This document shows, in pieces, positions 1 to 6,319 of a stretch of 14,014 nucleotides of DNA (its first letter is position 1; every line of letters starts with the position of its first letter). Position numbers and translations under genes: made by a program. The notes beneath the pieces were generated by a model. It was not told where the DNA came from, did not search any database, and saw nothing but the letters and a program-made list of their open reading frames with translations. This DNA is from Thermomicrobiaceae bacterium (GTDB taxonomy: Bacteria; Chloroflexota; Chloroflexia; Thermomicrobiales; Thermomicrobiaceae), in contig JAICWZ010000009.1 in assembly GCA_025966355.1 (NCBI GenBank), positions 1-14,014 of the forward strand, given 5' to 3'.

Positions 1-609
1 GAACGCGGGATTGAAGATCATATTGCTCGTGTTGCTGCTCTGCTTCACCTCGCCATTGAGCCGACCCTGAATGGCGACCTGATTGACATCGAGATCGGTC
101 TCGATCACTGGCCCCATCGGCGCGAACGTATCGAAGCCCTTGGCGCGCACCCACTGGCCATCTTTGCGCTGGAAGTCGCGATGGCTGACGTCGTTGCCGC
201 AGGTGTAGCCGAGCACGTAGTTCGGTGCGTCGGCTTCGGAGACACGTGAGGCGGTCTTGCCGATGACGATGCAGAGTTCGGCCTCATGATCGATCCGATT
301 AGCACCCTGGGGTAGTTCAATGACGCCGCCATGGGCGAGCAGGGCGCTCTGTGGCTTCATGAAGATGACCGGCTCCGTCGGAACCGCCCGGTTCGGGTCG
401 TTCTCGGTGACGTGCGCGGCGTAATTGAGTCCGATCGCGACGATCTTGCTCGGCTCGACCGGTGGCAGGAGCGTGGCCGAATCGACCGAGCCGACCTCGG
501 CCCCCTTGCTCAGCCCCTTGAACAGATCCCCGCTTGCCTGATAAAGCGTGCCGTCTTCCACGATCCCGTAATGCGGCGTACCGTCCGCGAGATAGCGCGC
601 GATCTTCAT
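1..609 (-). CDS. Fumarylacetoacetate hydrolase-family protein (partial, C-terminus outside window)
   Basis: This is the first 203 codons of a fumarylacetoacetate hydrolase (FAH)-family enzyme; the reading frame runs off the left edge without a stop. Members are soluble, metal-dependent enzymes that hydrolyse or decarboxylate oxo-acids, often in aromatic catabolism; the substrate cannot be told here. The translation shows the small N-terminal region (1-50), then the core opening with IVAIGLNYAAH (57-66), FMKPQSAL (83-90), HEAEL (108-112) and GYTCGNDVSHRD (134-145). By family knowledge E109, E111 and D140 are the Mg/Mn ligands. RLNGEV and NTSNMIF close the visible part. The ATG at 609 is preferred over the in-frame ATG at 621 because GGAGG lies 5 bases before it and nothing comparable precedes 621. 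The hairpin at 736-767 separates it from the isomerase-like gene, so it probably has its own promoter. Family assignment is firm; substrate is unknown. Confidence 0.93.
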   Translation of the reverse strand, partial: MKIARYLADGTPHYGIVEDGTLYQASGDLFKGLSKGAEVGSVDSATLLPPVEPSKIVAIGLNYAAHVTENDPNRAVPTEPVIFMKPQSALLAHGGVIELPQGANRIDHEAELCIVIGKTASRVSEADAPNYVLGYTCGNDVSHRDFQRKDGQWVRAKGFDTFAPMGPVIETDLDVNQVAIQGRLNGEVKQSSNTSNMIFNPAF

Positions 610-675
610 CTTCGCCTCCATCTGTCTCAAACCGATCAGCCGGCCGGCCGCGATGCGCCGCACCGGGCCGCGAGT

Positions 676-684
676 ATGGTAGCA
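676..684 (-). promoter_or_regulatory. Weak extended -10 candidate for the FAH-family gene
   Basis: Read on the minus strand, TGC-TACCAT forms an extended -10 (TGN plus four of six matches to TATAAT), about 67 bases before the chosen start. No convincing -35 lies 16-18 bases upstream. The placement is supported mainly by the need for a start site between the hairpin at 736-767 and the gene. Confidence 0.25.
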
Positions 685-735
685 GACAACTCCATAGGTC
701 GCGCGACGCGGTCCTCGCGGATCAGCAGCACAATG

Positions 736-767
736 CGACCGGCGCGGCTCTTGTGCCGCGCCGGTCG
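736..767 (-). terminator. GC-rich hairpin after the isomerase-like gene
   Basis: A perfect 12-bp inverted repeat (CGACCGGCGCGG / CCGCGCCGGTCG) encloses an 8-base loop. It starts 31 bases beyond the TAA of the isomerase-like gene. On the minus strand it is followed by CATTGTG, not a T-run, so it is a poor textbook intrinsic terminator. Position and stem strength still make transcription termination the simplest reading; protecting the 3' end of the mRNA is the alternative. Confidence 0.55.
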
Positions 768-798
768 TGGTCCTGGCTTGATCAGGTGTCGGTTGGCG

Positions 799-1116
799 TT
801 AGGAGCCGCTGCTCAATTGCCCGGATACCATCTGAGCCAACTCGTTGAATTGCTTGAGCGCGACATCGCCGTCGACGAGCGGAATGATGTCCGTTTCGGC
901 AAACGGCGCAAGCGGCCACTCGTTTACGATCTGGTTCAGTTCGGCCTCGTCATTGACGGTGAAAATACCTCCGCCCGCCTGGCGACCGGCGAAGAAGAAG
1001 AACTCGTCCATCTTGTCGCGATGCTTCGCCCGCCATTCGATGAAACCCTGCGCGGCCATCGGGAGATAATCTGGCGGGAGGAAGAATTTCGCCTTGGCCA
1101 AGAGCAGGACTCGCAT
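799..1116 (-). CDS. Muconolactone isomerase-like small protein
   Basis: A 105-residue soluble protein that resembles the muconolactone delta-isomerase fold family (ferredoxin-like alpha/beta, usually about 90-100 residues). The visible match is in the C-terminal half: GGGIFTVNDEAELNQIV (48-64), then WPLAPFAETDIIPLVD (67-82), parallel to the classical pattern of a strand, a helix starting DELH and LPLFPYMDIEVTPL. The N-terminus MRVLLLAKAKF is the first strand. True muconolactone isomerase acts in the catechol branch of the beta-ketoadipate pathway, but no cat genes adjoin, so that activity is not claimed. The start is well fixed: AAGGAGG lies 6 bases before the ATG at 1116. A longer in-frame reading to 1485 is rejected because it runs through the promoter and into the MFS gene. 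It is transcribed divergently from the MFS gene and ends before the hairpin at 736-767. Confidence 0.8.
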   Translation of the reverse strand: MRVLLLAKAKFFLPPDYLPMAAQGFIEWRAKHRDKMDEFFFFAGRQAGGGIFTVNDEAELNQIVNEWPLAPFAETDIIPLVDGDVALKQFNELAQMVSGQLSSGS

Positions 1117-1167
1117 GGGCTCCCTCCTTGGAACAGAGAATAGAATGGCGATGACAACTTGCGTCCC

Positions 1168-1196
1168 AGCATAAGAACGTGGTCGGACTCTGGCAA
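1168..1196 (-). promoter_or_regulatory. Sigma-70-type promoter for the isomerase-like gene
   Basis: On the minus strand TTGCCA (-35, 1196-1191, five of six matches) and TATGCT (-10, 1173-1168, four of six) are separated by exactly 17 bases. A start site near 1161 would give a leader of about 45 bases containing the strong ribosome binding site. This is the best two-box promoter in the window. Confidence 0.55.
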
Positions 1197-1236
1197 CATG
1201 AGTGAAATAACCGTCATCTTCTGCGCACACGAGAAA

Positions 1237-1265
1237 GACGGGCACCGCCGGCATGGTGATCCGTC
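1237..1265. repeat. Imperfect dyad in the isomerase/MFS divergent region
   Basis: GACGG (1237-1241) and CACC (1243-1246) pair with GGTG (1255-1258) and CCGTC (1261-1265) around an 8-base centre, with one unpaired base on the left and two on the right. It lies about 32 bases upstream of the possible MFS -10. It could be a regulator binding site for either divergent gene or a chance hairpin in GC-rich DNA. Confidence 0.25.
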
Positions 1266-1296
1266 GTGAACCCTGGCGCCGCATCGCGTCGTCCGC

Positions 1297-1302
1297 TATT
1301 CT
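1297..1302 (+). promoter_or_regulatory. Possible -10 element for the MFS gene
   Basis: TATTCT matches four of six bases of the -10 consensus and lies 6 bases before GTG at 1309 and 9 bases before ATG at 1312. A start site at the usual distance would fall on the start codon itself, implying a leaderless message; this agrees with the lack of a spaced Shine-Dalgarno sequence. No good -35 is seen 17 bases upstream. Confidence 0.3.
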
Positions 1303-1311
1303 GCCGGGGTG

Positions 1312-2538
1312 ATGAACAGCGAACGATCGGGGATTGCGAGCGCGACGATTCGCCGCAGTGTGCGGCGGTTTTTCGCGTTCCAGCTGTCGACCGAGGCGCG
1401 CTTCGATAGTGCCATCTGGATCATCTACCTGCAAAGCCGCGGGCTGAGCCTGGCCGAGATCGGGTTGGCGGAGTCGGCCTTTCACTTGGCTCCGGTGCTC
1501 TTCGAATTGCCGTCCGGCTCATTTGCCGATCTGGTCGGGCGGCGCTGGTCGCTGGCGATCGGCTCGCTGCTGGTGGCTGCGTCGGCGGCGTTGCTCTGGT
1601 CGGCGTCGTCGCTGCCGCTGGCGATGCTGGCGCTCTTCCTGTCGGGTGCGTCGTTCAGCTTCCGTTCGGGCGCCGATCAGGCATATCTCTTCGATACGCT
1701 CAGCCTGGAGGCTGACGGCGTGCGCAGCTACCCGAGCCTGCTCGGCCGGCTGCTTGGCGCGATGTATCTCGTCGGAGCGGCGACGGCCTGGATCGGCGCG
1801 GCGGTCTCCGATATCAATTACGGCGTCACCTTTGGGCTGGCGATCGGCGCCGGGCTCGGCGGTGCCTGGCTGGCGGCTGGGCTGGTCGAGCAGCGAAGCA
1901 CGCCCGACCCGGCGACTCAGAGCGGATCGATCCGCGCGCATCTCGGCGAGACGCGCAAGACACTGGCGGGGAGCACGCTGCTCAAGGCGATGCTCCTCTT
2001 TTCGGCGATCTACTGGGCCGCCTCGACGATCGGGCATCTCTATTTGCAGGCGGCCTTCGCCGAGCGCGGGCTTTCCAACAGCGCGATCGGGCTCGTCGTC
2101 GGCGTGACGTTGCTGGTGAACGCGCTCGGAGCCGCGCTCGCCGGGCGGGTGGCCGGGCGTGGCTCCTTTGCGCGGCAGCTGGCGTTGCTAACGGCGATCA
2201 CCGGCGCCGGGCTGATCGGGACCGGCGTGAGCGGGCTCGGGTTCGCCGTGAGCGCCTACCTGCTGGCGAACCTTGCCTCGGGCTTGATCGAGCCGTTGAT
2301 CTCCGACTGGTTCAACCGGCAGATCGCCTCCGATCGGCGCGCCACGGTGCTGTCGGTGGAGTCGTGGCTCTTCTCGGTAACGATGATCGGCGCCTTTCCG
2401 GCAGCCGGTTGGTTTGCCGAACGATTCGGCTGGGCCGCGCTCTACGCGCTGTGCGGCGGTGTGACACTGGCGCTCGTGGTCGTCCTGCTCGGGGGGCCGC
2501 GGTTCTCTTCGCGTATTCGTCCAGGTTGGGGATCGTGA
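1312..2538 (+). CDS. Major facilitator superfamily (MFS) transporter
   Basis: A 408-residue polytopic inner-membrane protein with about a dozen hydrophobic segments, the usual size for a 12-helix MFS carrier. A short basic N-terminus precedes the first helix. Between helices 2 and 3 is the MFS motif A, GSFADLVGRR (residues 69-78), and a hydrophilic loop near the middle (around VEQRSTPDPATQSG) separates the two six-helix halves. The subfamily resembles drug/metabolite:proton antiporters, but nothing identifies the substrate or direction. GTG at 1309 directly precedes ATG at 1312 in the same frame; either may be used, and neither has a well-spaced Shine-Dalgarno sequence. The gene stands alone, divergent from the isomerase-like gene and convergent with the aminotransferase. 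Family assignment is firm and specificity unknown. Confidence 0.88.
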   Translation: MNSERSGIASATIRRSVRRFFAFQLSTEARFDSAIWIIYLQSRGLSLAEIGLAESAFHLAPVLFELPSGSFADLVGRRWSLAIGSLLVAASAALLWSASSLPLAMLALFLSGASFSFRSGADQAYLFDTLSLEADGVRSYPSLLGRLLGAMYLVGAATAWIGAAVSDINYGVTFGLAIGAGLGGAWLAAGLVEQRSTPDPATQSGSIRAHLGETRKTLAGSTLLKAMLLFSAIYWAASTIGHLYLQAAFAERGLSNSAIGLVVGVTLLVNALGAALAGRVAGRGSFARQLALLTAITGAGLIGTGVSGLGFAVSAYLLANLASGLIEPLISDWFNRQIASDRRATVLSVESWLFSVTMIGAFPAAGWFAERFGWAALYALCGGVTLALVVVLLGGPRFSSRIRPGWGS

Positions 2539-2543
2539 ATGGG

Positions 2544-2580
2544 CGATCCGGCCGCGCCGTTATGACGACACGGCCGATCG
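2544..2580. terminator. Hairpin between convergent MFS and aminotransferase genes
   Basis: CGATCCGGCCG (2544-2554) pairs with CGGCCGATCG (2571-2580), a 10-bp stem with one bulged C. It starts 5 bases after the MFS stop and ends 29 bases from the aminotransferase stop. Downstream on the plus strand is T-rich but without an uninterrupted T-run (TATGTTGTTATGCCTTTT). It probably terminates the MFS transcript and possibly both. Confidence 0.5.
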
Positions 2581-2609
2581 TATGTTGTTATGCCTTTTAT
2601 ACCGACGTC

Positions 2610-3815
2610 CTAAGACATTTCGGCGCGAATAGCATTCGCCAGCAGCGCGATTCCTTCACGGATCTGAGCTTCATCGGCGAAGGAGTATGAGAGGCGCAGC
2701 GTCTGATCACCGCCGTCGAAGTGGCAGGCGGTGCCAGGCAGGAACTCGACGCCCTGCTCGCGCGTGCGAGCCGCCAGCGCCTGCGCGCTTAGCGCGTCCG
2801 GCAAATGGACCCAGACGAAGAATCCGCCGTCGGGATCGGTCCACTTGACGCCATCCGGCATGTTGGCGGTCATCGCGTCCAGCATCGCGTCGTGCCGGCT
2901 GGCATAGAGCGCCGTGAGTTCGGCGATGTGCTCGACGAGCGTCCCGCTCGCGCAGAACTCGGCGGCGACCGCACCGGCGAAGGGGCTGGTGCCGCCTTCG
3001 GCCTTGAGTGAGCTGAGTGTGCCGATCAGCTCCGGCGACGCGACAACCCAACCGAGCCGCACACCGGCCGCCATAATCTTCGAGAAGGTGCTCAGATAGA
3101 CGACCAGTCCCTGATCGTCGAGGCTGTAGATCGTCGGCACGCGCCGGCCGCGATAGCGCAGATCGGAGTAGGCGTCGTCTTCAATAACGACAAAGCCGTA
3201 TTCGTGGGCCAGGTCGACGATTCGCTTGCGGCGTGCCAGCGTCGTCGTGACGCCGGTCGGGTTCTGGAAGTTCGGAATGGTGTAGAAGAATTTCGGCTGG
3301 CGGCCGGAGGCGACGATGCTCGCCAATTCGCTCGCCAGCGCCTCGACGTCGGTTCCCTCGGCATCGAGCGGGATGGTAACGACCTCGGCGCCGGCGCCAC
3401 GGAAGCAGGCGACCGCGCCCGACCAGGTCGGCTCCTCGCTCAGCACGACATCGCCCGGGTCGCAGAGCGCCTGCACCAGCAGATCGAGCCCCTGTGAGGC
3501 TCCGTTGGTGATGAGCAGATTTTCGTCGCTCGCTTCGATTCCCTGATCGCGCCGGAGTTTGATCAGCAGTTCATCGCGCAGGCGCTGGTAGCCTTGCGAC
3601 GCGCCGTATTGCAGGGCCCATTCGCCATCGCGCTCCAGCGCCACGCGCGTCGCCTCGATGACATCCGCCTTCGGCAGGGAGGACGGATCGGGGAACCCGG
3701 CCAGAAATGAGATGAGGCTGGCCGAACGACGCGGATCACCGAGACGCGGTGGCCCGGCGCGGCGGACTCGTGCGCTGTAAAGATCGTCAACGGTGTGGCT
3801 GAGCGTTTCGGACAT
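2610..3815 (-). CDS. PLP-dependent class I/II aminotransferase (aminoadipate-aminotransferase-like)
   Basis: A 401-residue cytosolic fold-type I PLP enzyme that transfers amino groups between amino acids and 2-oxo acids. Visible landmarks in order: FLAGFPDPSSLP (37-48), LQYGASQGYQRLRDEL (68-83), TNGASQGLDLL (103-113), the FQNPTG motif with N185, EDDAYSDLRY (212-221) with D213 expected to contact the PLP pyridine nitrogen, STFSKIMAAGVRLGW (242-256) with Schiff-base lysine K246, and LRLSYS with R374 for the substrate carboxylate. This pattern is that of the LysN/2-aminoadipate branch related to MocR proteins. There is no N-terminal GntR-type helix-turn-helix, so it is an enzyme and not a MocR regulator. 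Substrate is not determined. The ATG at 3815 is preceded by GAAGGGGG about 6 bases away. It is divergent from the reductase, with its own -10 at 3880-3885. Confidence 0.92.
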   Translation of the reverse strand: MSETLSHTVDDLYSARVRRAGPPRLGDPRRSASLISFLAGFPDPSSLPKADVIEATRVALERDGEWALQYGASQGYQRLRDELLIKLRRDQGIEASDENLLITNGASQGLDLLVQALCDPGDVVLSEEPTWSGAVACFRGAGAEVVTIPLDAEGTDVEALASELASIVASGRQPKFFYTIPNFQNPTGVTTTLARRKRIVDLAHEYGFVVIEDDAYSDLRYRGRRVPTIYSLDDQGLVVYLSTFSKIMAAGVRLGWVVASPELIGTLSSLKAEGGTSPFAGAVAAEFCASGTLVEHIAELTALYASRHDAMLDAMTANMPDGVKWTDPDGGFFVWVHLPDALSAQALAARTREQGVEFLPGTACHFDGGDQTLRLSYSFADEAQIREGIALLANAIRAEMS

Positions 3816-3879
3816 CGCGGACCCCCTTCATCCAGTAGCGACCGGTTGAGCGTGTCGTGCGTAGGGCTCTTGGGGGCAC

Positions 3880-3885
3880 ATTGTA
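3880..3885 (-). promoter_or_regulatory. -10 element for the aminotransferase gene
   Basis: On the minus strand TACAAT (five of six matches) lies 64 bases upstream of the start codon, giving an expected start site near 3873 and a leader of about 58 bases. No -35 consensus is present at 16-18 bases. It is back-to-back with the reductase -10 at 3933-3938. Confidence 0.45.
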
Positions 3886-3932
3886 CCGCCTCTCCGTCGG
3901 AAGCGGTTCGCGGGAACGTCTGGACCGCTCTG

Positions 3933-3938
3933 TATAAT
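3933..3938 (+). promoter_or_regulatory. Consensus -10 element for the reductase gene
   Basis: A perfect TATAAT preceded by CTG. The start site expected near 3945 leaves a leader of about 21 bases before ATG 3966 and rules out the longer in-frame reading from 3795. The -35 region at normal spacing (GCGGGA) does not match the consensus. Confidence 0.55.
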
Positions 3939-3965
3939 CTGATCGATGGATCACGAGAGCACGGG

Positions 3966-5030
3966 ATGATCCGCAGCGCGGTAATTCACAGAAATGAGAA
4001 CAGAACTTTGGATCAGTCGCGCGACGTTTTTGACATGACGATCATCGGCGGCGGCCCGATCGGTCTTTTCGCCGCCTTTTATGCCGGGATGCGCGGGCTG
4101 CGCACGAAAATTCTCGACAGCCTGGAGGAGTTGGGCGGCCAGTTGATCGCCGTCTATCCCGAGAAGTACATCTACGACGTCGCCGGTTTCACCAAGATTC
4201 TGGCGAAGGATTACGTGCGCGAAGCGGTGGAGCAGGGGCTTTCGACCGGCGCGGTCGCCTGCCTGGCCGAAGAGGTGCAGCTGCTGGAGCGGGTGGACAG
4301 CGACGGGTTGCTGCATCTCACGACGAGCAAGGGTGAGCACTGGACGCGCACCGCGCTCATCTGCGCCGGCGTCGGCGCGTTCGAGCCGAAGCGGCTGGAG
4401 GCACCCGGCGTCGACAAACTGCAGGGGAACGGCGTGCACTACTTCGTGCGCAACCTCGAGCAGTTCCGCGATCGCGACGTGGTGATCGTCGGCGGTGGTG
4501 ATTCGGCCGTCGACTGGGCGTTGACGCTGGAGCCGATCGCGCGGCAGGTAACGGTGATCCACCGGAGCAAGTTCCGAGCGCACGAGCGCTCGATCCAGGA
4601 GCTGGAACAGTCGCGTGCGAAGCTCTACTACCCCTTCTATGAAGTGCGCGAAGTGCGCGGCGAAGAGCACCTGGAAGAGGTGCATTTCCATCATTCGCGC
4701 AATGGTGAGGCACAGGTGATTCCGGCGCAGGAGTTGATCATCGCCATCGGGTTCTCGGGACGACTCGGGCCGCTCAAGGAGTGGGGCTTCGATATCGAGC
4801 GGAACATGATCGTGGTCGATCCGCTGACGATGGAGACGGGCATGCCGGGCGTCTTCGGTGCCGGGGATATCGTGACCCATCCGGCCAAGTTCAAGCTGAT
4901 CGCGACCGGCGCGGCCGAAGCGGTGATCGCGGTGAATCACGCGGTCACCTACATCGATCCGAACGCCCGGCTCGACGCGGGACATTCGACCAACATCATG
5001 GAGAAGAAGGCTCGCGCGAGCGACAGCTAG
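3966..5030 (+). CDS. Thioredoxin-reductase-like ferredoxin/flavodoxin-NADP+ reductase (FNR type 2)
   Basis: A 354-residue flavoprotein, the usual length of the YumC/Chlorobium-type ferredoxin-NADP+ reductases, which move electrons between NADPH and ferredoxin in the cytosol. The FAD-binding site is TIIGGGPIGLFAA (25-37) with ESM-like DSLEELGGQL (51-60); YPEKYIYDVAGF (64-75) is characteristic of the family. The NADPH domain has VIVGGGDSAVDWAL (173-186) and HRSKFRAHE (199-207). The second FAD motif is GVFGAGD (295-301), and the C-terminal HSTN (340-343) fits the family's flavin-covering tail. Where thioredoxin reductase carries its CxxC, this protein has GVHYFVRN (156-163), so it is not a disulfide reductase. 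The ATG at 3966 is chosen because it gives the family's usual short N-terminal extension and lies just after the TATAAT. The Shine-Dalgarno sequence is weak. No ferredoxin gene is adjacent. Confidence 0.9.
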   Translation: MIRSAVIHRNENRTLDQSRDVFDMTIIGGGPIGLFAAFYAGMRGLRTKILDSLEELGGQLIAVYPEKYIYDVAGFTKILAKDYVREAVEQGLSTGAVACLAEEVQLLERVDSDGLLHLTTSKGEHWTRTALICAGVGAFEPKRLEAPGVDKLQGNGVHYFVRNLEQFRDRDVVIVGGGDSAVDWALTLEPIARQVTVIHRSKFRAHERSIQELEQSRAKLYYPFYEVREVRGEEHLEEVHFHHSRNGEAQVIPAQELIIAIGFSGRLGPLKEWGFDIERNMIVVDPLTMETGMPGVFGAGDIVTHPAKFKLIATGAAEAVIAVNHAVTYIDPNARLDAGHSTNIMEKKARASDS

Positions 5031-5052
5031 CGCGATCGATTCCACGAAGACG

Positions 5053-5101
5053 AAGTGACCCGGCCGTTTTGCTCACCTTGAGCGAGGCTGTCGGGTCATT
5101 T
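5053..5101 (+). terminator. Terminator of the reductase gene
   Basis: Bases 5053-5064 pair with 5090-5101 in a stem of about 12 bp including two G-U pairs (core TGACCCG / CGGGTCA), and a second small hairpin (GCTC / GAGC) sits in the loop. It begins 23 bases after the reductase stop. The 3' flank is only weakly T-rich. Confidence 0.6.
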
Positions 5102-5147
5102 GCTCCCGGGCGATCCCAGGCAGTCACAAAACGCCATATGCCGATAC

Positions 5148-5162
5148 CGTGATAATGTCACG
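5148..5162. promoter_or_regulatory. Operator-like inverted repeat upstream of the ABC operon
   Basis: CGTGA-TAATG-TCACG is a perfect 5-bp dyad with a 5-base centre, 39 bases before the TTGACA at 5201. The half-site is like TGTGA/TCACA of CRP/FNR-family sites, but the centre is one base shorter than the usual six. GATAAT inside it also resembles a -10. A role as a regulator site for the transporter genes is inference. Confidence 0.3.
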
Positions 5163-5200
5163 TACAGCGCCAATCCGGCGGGTGAGCCGGTCAAGCAATA

Positions 5201-5230
5201 TTGACATACCTTTGTACTCTATGATAGGCT
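5201..5230 (+). promoter_or_regulatory. Promoter candidate for the ABC transporter operon
   Basis: A perfect TTGACA (5201-5206) is followed 18 bases later by TAGGCT (5225-5230), itself preceded by TGA to make an extended -10. The nearby TATGAT (5220-5225) is a better hexamer but only 13 bases from the -35. Either choice places the start near 5232-5237 and gives a leader of about 140 bases. Confidence 0.45.
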
Positions 5231-5376
5231 ACGCCCGCACCCAATAGGATGAGTCGATGTATCGTCGGGTACGGGGCCCACGACACCGACGACGAAGCAA
5301 AGACTCATACCCAACAACCAAAGATGTGATACCCGGCAGAGCTAATCCGTCCAGTGACGAGGAGGAGGGTTAAGCG
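5231..5376 (+). promoter_or_regulatory. Long 5' leader of the ABC operon with hairpin
   Basis: This is the last part of the 346-base gene-free stretch 5031-5376; the earlier part holds the reductase terminator, the dyad at 5148 and the promoter at 5201. Within the leader TCGTCGG (5262-5268) pairs with CCGACGA (5286-5292), with two further pairs possible past a bulge and a loop containing GGGGCCC. No known riboswitch class was recognised. The leader ends in a strong ribosome binding site, GAGGAGGAGGG at 5359-5369. No small coding sequence stood out. Confidence 0.35.
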
Positions 5377-6309
5377 ATGGGCCAGTTTATCGCGAGACGG
5401 CTGCTATGGCTGATTCCGACGATTCTGGTGATGTCACTCATAACGTTCGTGCTGATGCATGCGACGCCGGGGAGTCCACTCCAGCCGTTGGCGGCGAACG
5501 CCAATCCGCTTCCACCTGATGCTCAAAAGAACCTGGCACACAAATACGGACTCGATAAGCCGCTCTGGCAGCAATACGCCATCTTCGTCTACAAGGCCGG
5601 CAAGCTGGACTTCGGCTATTCGTTTATCTATCGCACGCGCAAAGTTACCGAGATCCTCAGTAGCGCCATGCCCGTGTCGCTCGAGCTCGGCGCGATGGCG
5701 ATGGGGATTGCGATTATCATCGGCATCCCGCTCGGCATTCTGGCAGCCGTCAACCAAAACGGGCCGTGGGATTATTTATCGACCTTCTTAGCCACGCTGG
5801 GCGTGGCAGTGCCCAACTTTGTGCTTGGAATTTTCTTCATCGTCCTGTTCGTGATCATCTTACATATTTTACCCAGTACCGGCGGCTGGAATGGTCCATC
5901 AGACTGGATCATGCCGGCCTTCGCGCTCGGCCTGGGGCCGCTCGGTATTTTGGCCCGCTATACGCGCTCGAGCATGGTCGAGGTGTTGCACCAGGACTAC
6001 ATTCGAACGGCACAGGCCAAGGGCCTGTCGCATTCCGGTGTCGTGATCAAGCATGCGGTCAAGAACGGCCTGATCCCGCCGCTGACGATCGTCGGTCCGA
6101 TGTTCGCGGCGGTCGGCACCGGTTCGTTCTTCGTCGAAACGATCTTCCGTGTTCCGGGCATGGGCCGCTACTTTGTCGATAGCATCGTCGCGCGGGATTA
6201 CCCGATGATTATGGCGGTCATTCTGATTTACGGCGTCTTCCTGGCCATTATGAACCTGCTGGTTGACGTGTTGTACGGCGTGGTCGACCCGCGCATTCGA
6301 CTGAGCTAG
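5377..6309 (+). CDS. ABC transporter permease, DppB/OppB type
   Basis: A 310-residue inner-membrane subunit of a peptide/nickel-family ABC importer. The opening FIARRLLWLIPTILVMSLI (4-22) with FVLMHATPGSP (25-35) is the hallmark N-terminus of the DppB/OppB branch: a first helix, then an external loop of about 60 residues. Five further hydrophobic segments follow. The cytoplasmic EAA loop that docks the ATPase is DYIRTAQAKGLS (207-218), and VETIFRVPGMGRYFVDSI is the conserved segment before the last helix. The length is normal. The ATG at 5377 is fixed by GAGGAGGAGGG about 7 bases upstream. The next permease begins 10 bases after the stop, so they are cotranscribed and presumably form a heterodimer. 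The substrate cannot be read from the permease. Confidence 0.94.
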   Translation: MGQFIARRLLWLIPTILVMSLITFVLMHATPGSPLQPLAANANPLPPDAQKNLAHKYGLDKPLWQQYAIFVYKAGKLDFGYSFIYRTRKVTEILSSAMPVSLELGAMAMGIAIIIGIPLGILAAVNQNGPWDYLSTFLATLGVAVPNFVLGIFFIVLFVIILHILPSTGGWNGPSDWIMPAFALGLGPLGILARYTRSSMVEVLHQDYIRTAQAKGLSHSGVVIKHAVKNGLIPPLTIVGPMFAAVGTGSFFVETIFRVPGMGRYFVDSIVARDYPMIMAVILIYGVFLAIMNLLVDVLYGVVDPRIRLS

Positions 6310-6319
6310 GGGGCCAAAC

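Noticed and set aside
331..1143. Plus-strand open frame of 270 codons
   Set aside because: It lies antisense to both the FAH-family gene and the isomerase-like gene and runs through the hairpin between them. Its translation shows no family pattern, while both minus-strand frames do.
1117..1485. N-terminal extension of the isomerase-like gene in the same minus frame
   Set aside because: The extra residues cross the promoter at 1168-1196 and overlap the MFS gene. The perfect ribosome site in front of 1116 fixes the shorter start.
2610..3815. MocR-type transcriptional regulator
   Set aside because: The aminotransferase domain begins almost at the N-terminus and no GntR helix-turn-helix is present.
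3795..3965. Longer reductase reading from 3795
   Set aside because: The added 57 residues overlap the aminotransferase start and both -10 elements, and the family has only a short N-terminal extension.
3951..5045. Minus-strand open frame of 364 codons
   Set aside because: It is entirely antisense to the reductase, whose conserved FAD and NADPH motifs are on the plus strand; long antisense frames are common in GC-rich genes.
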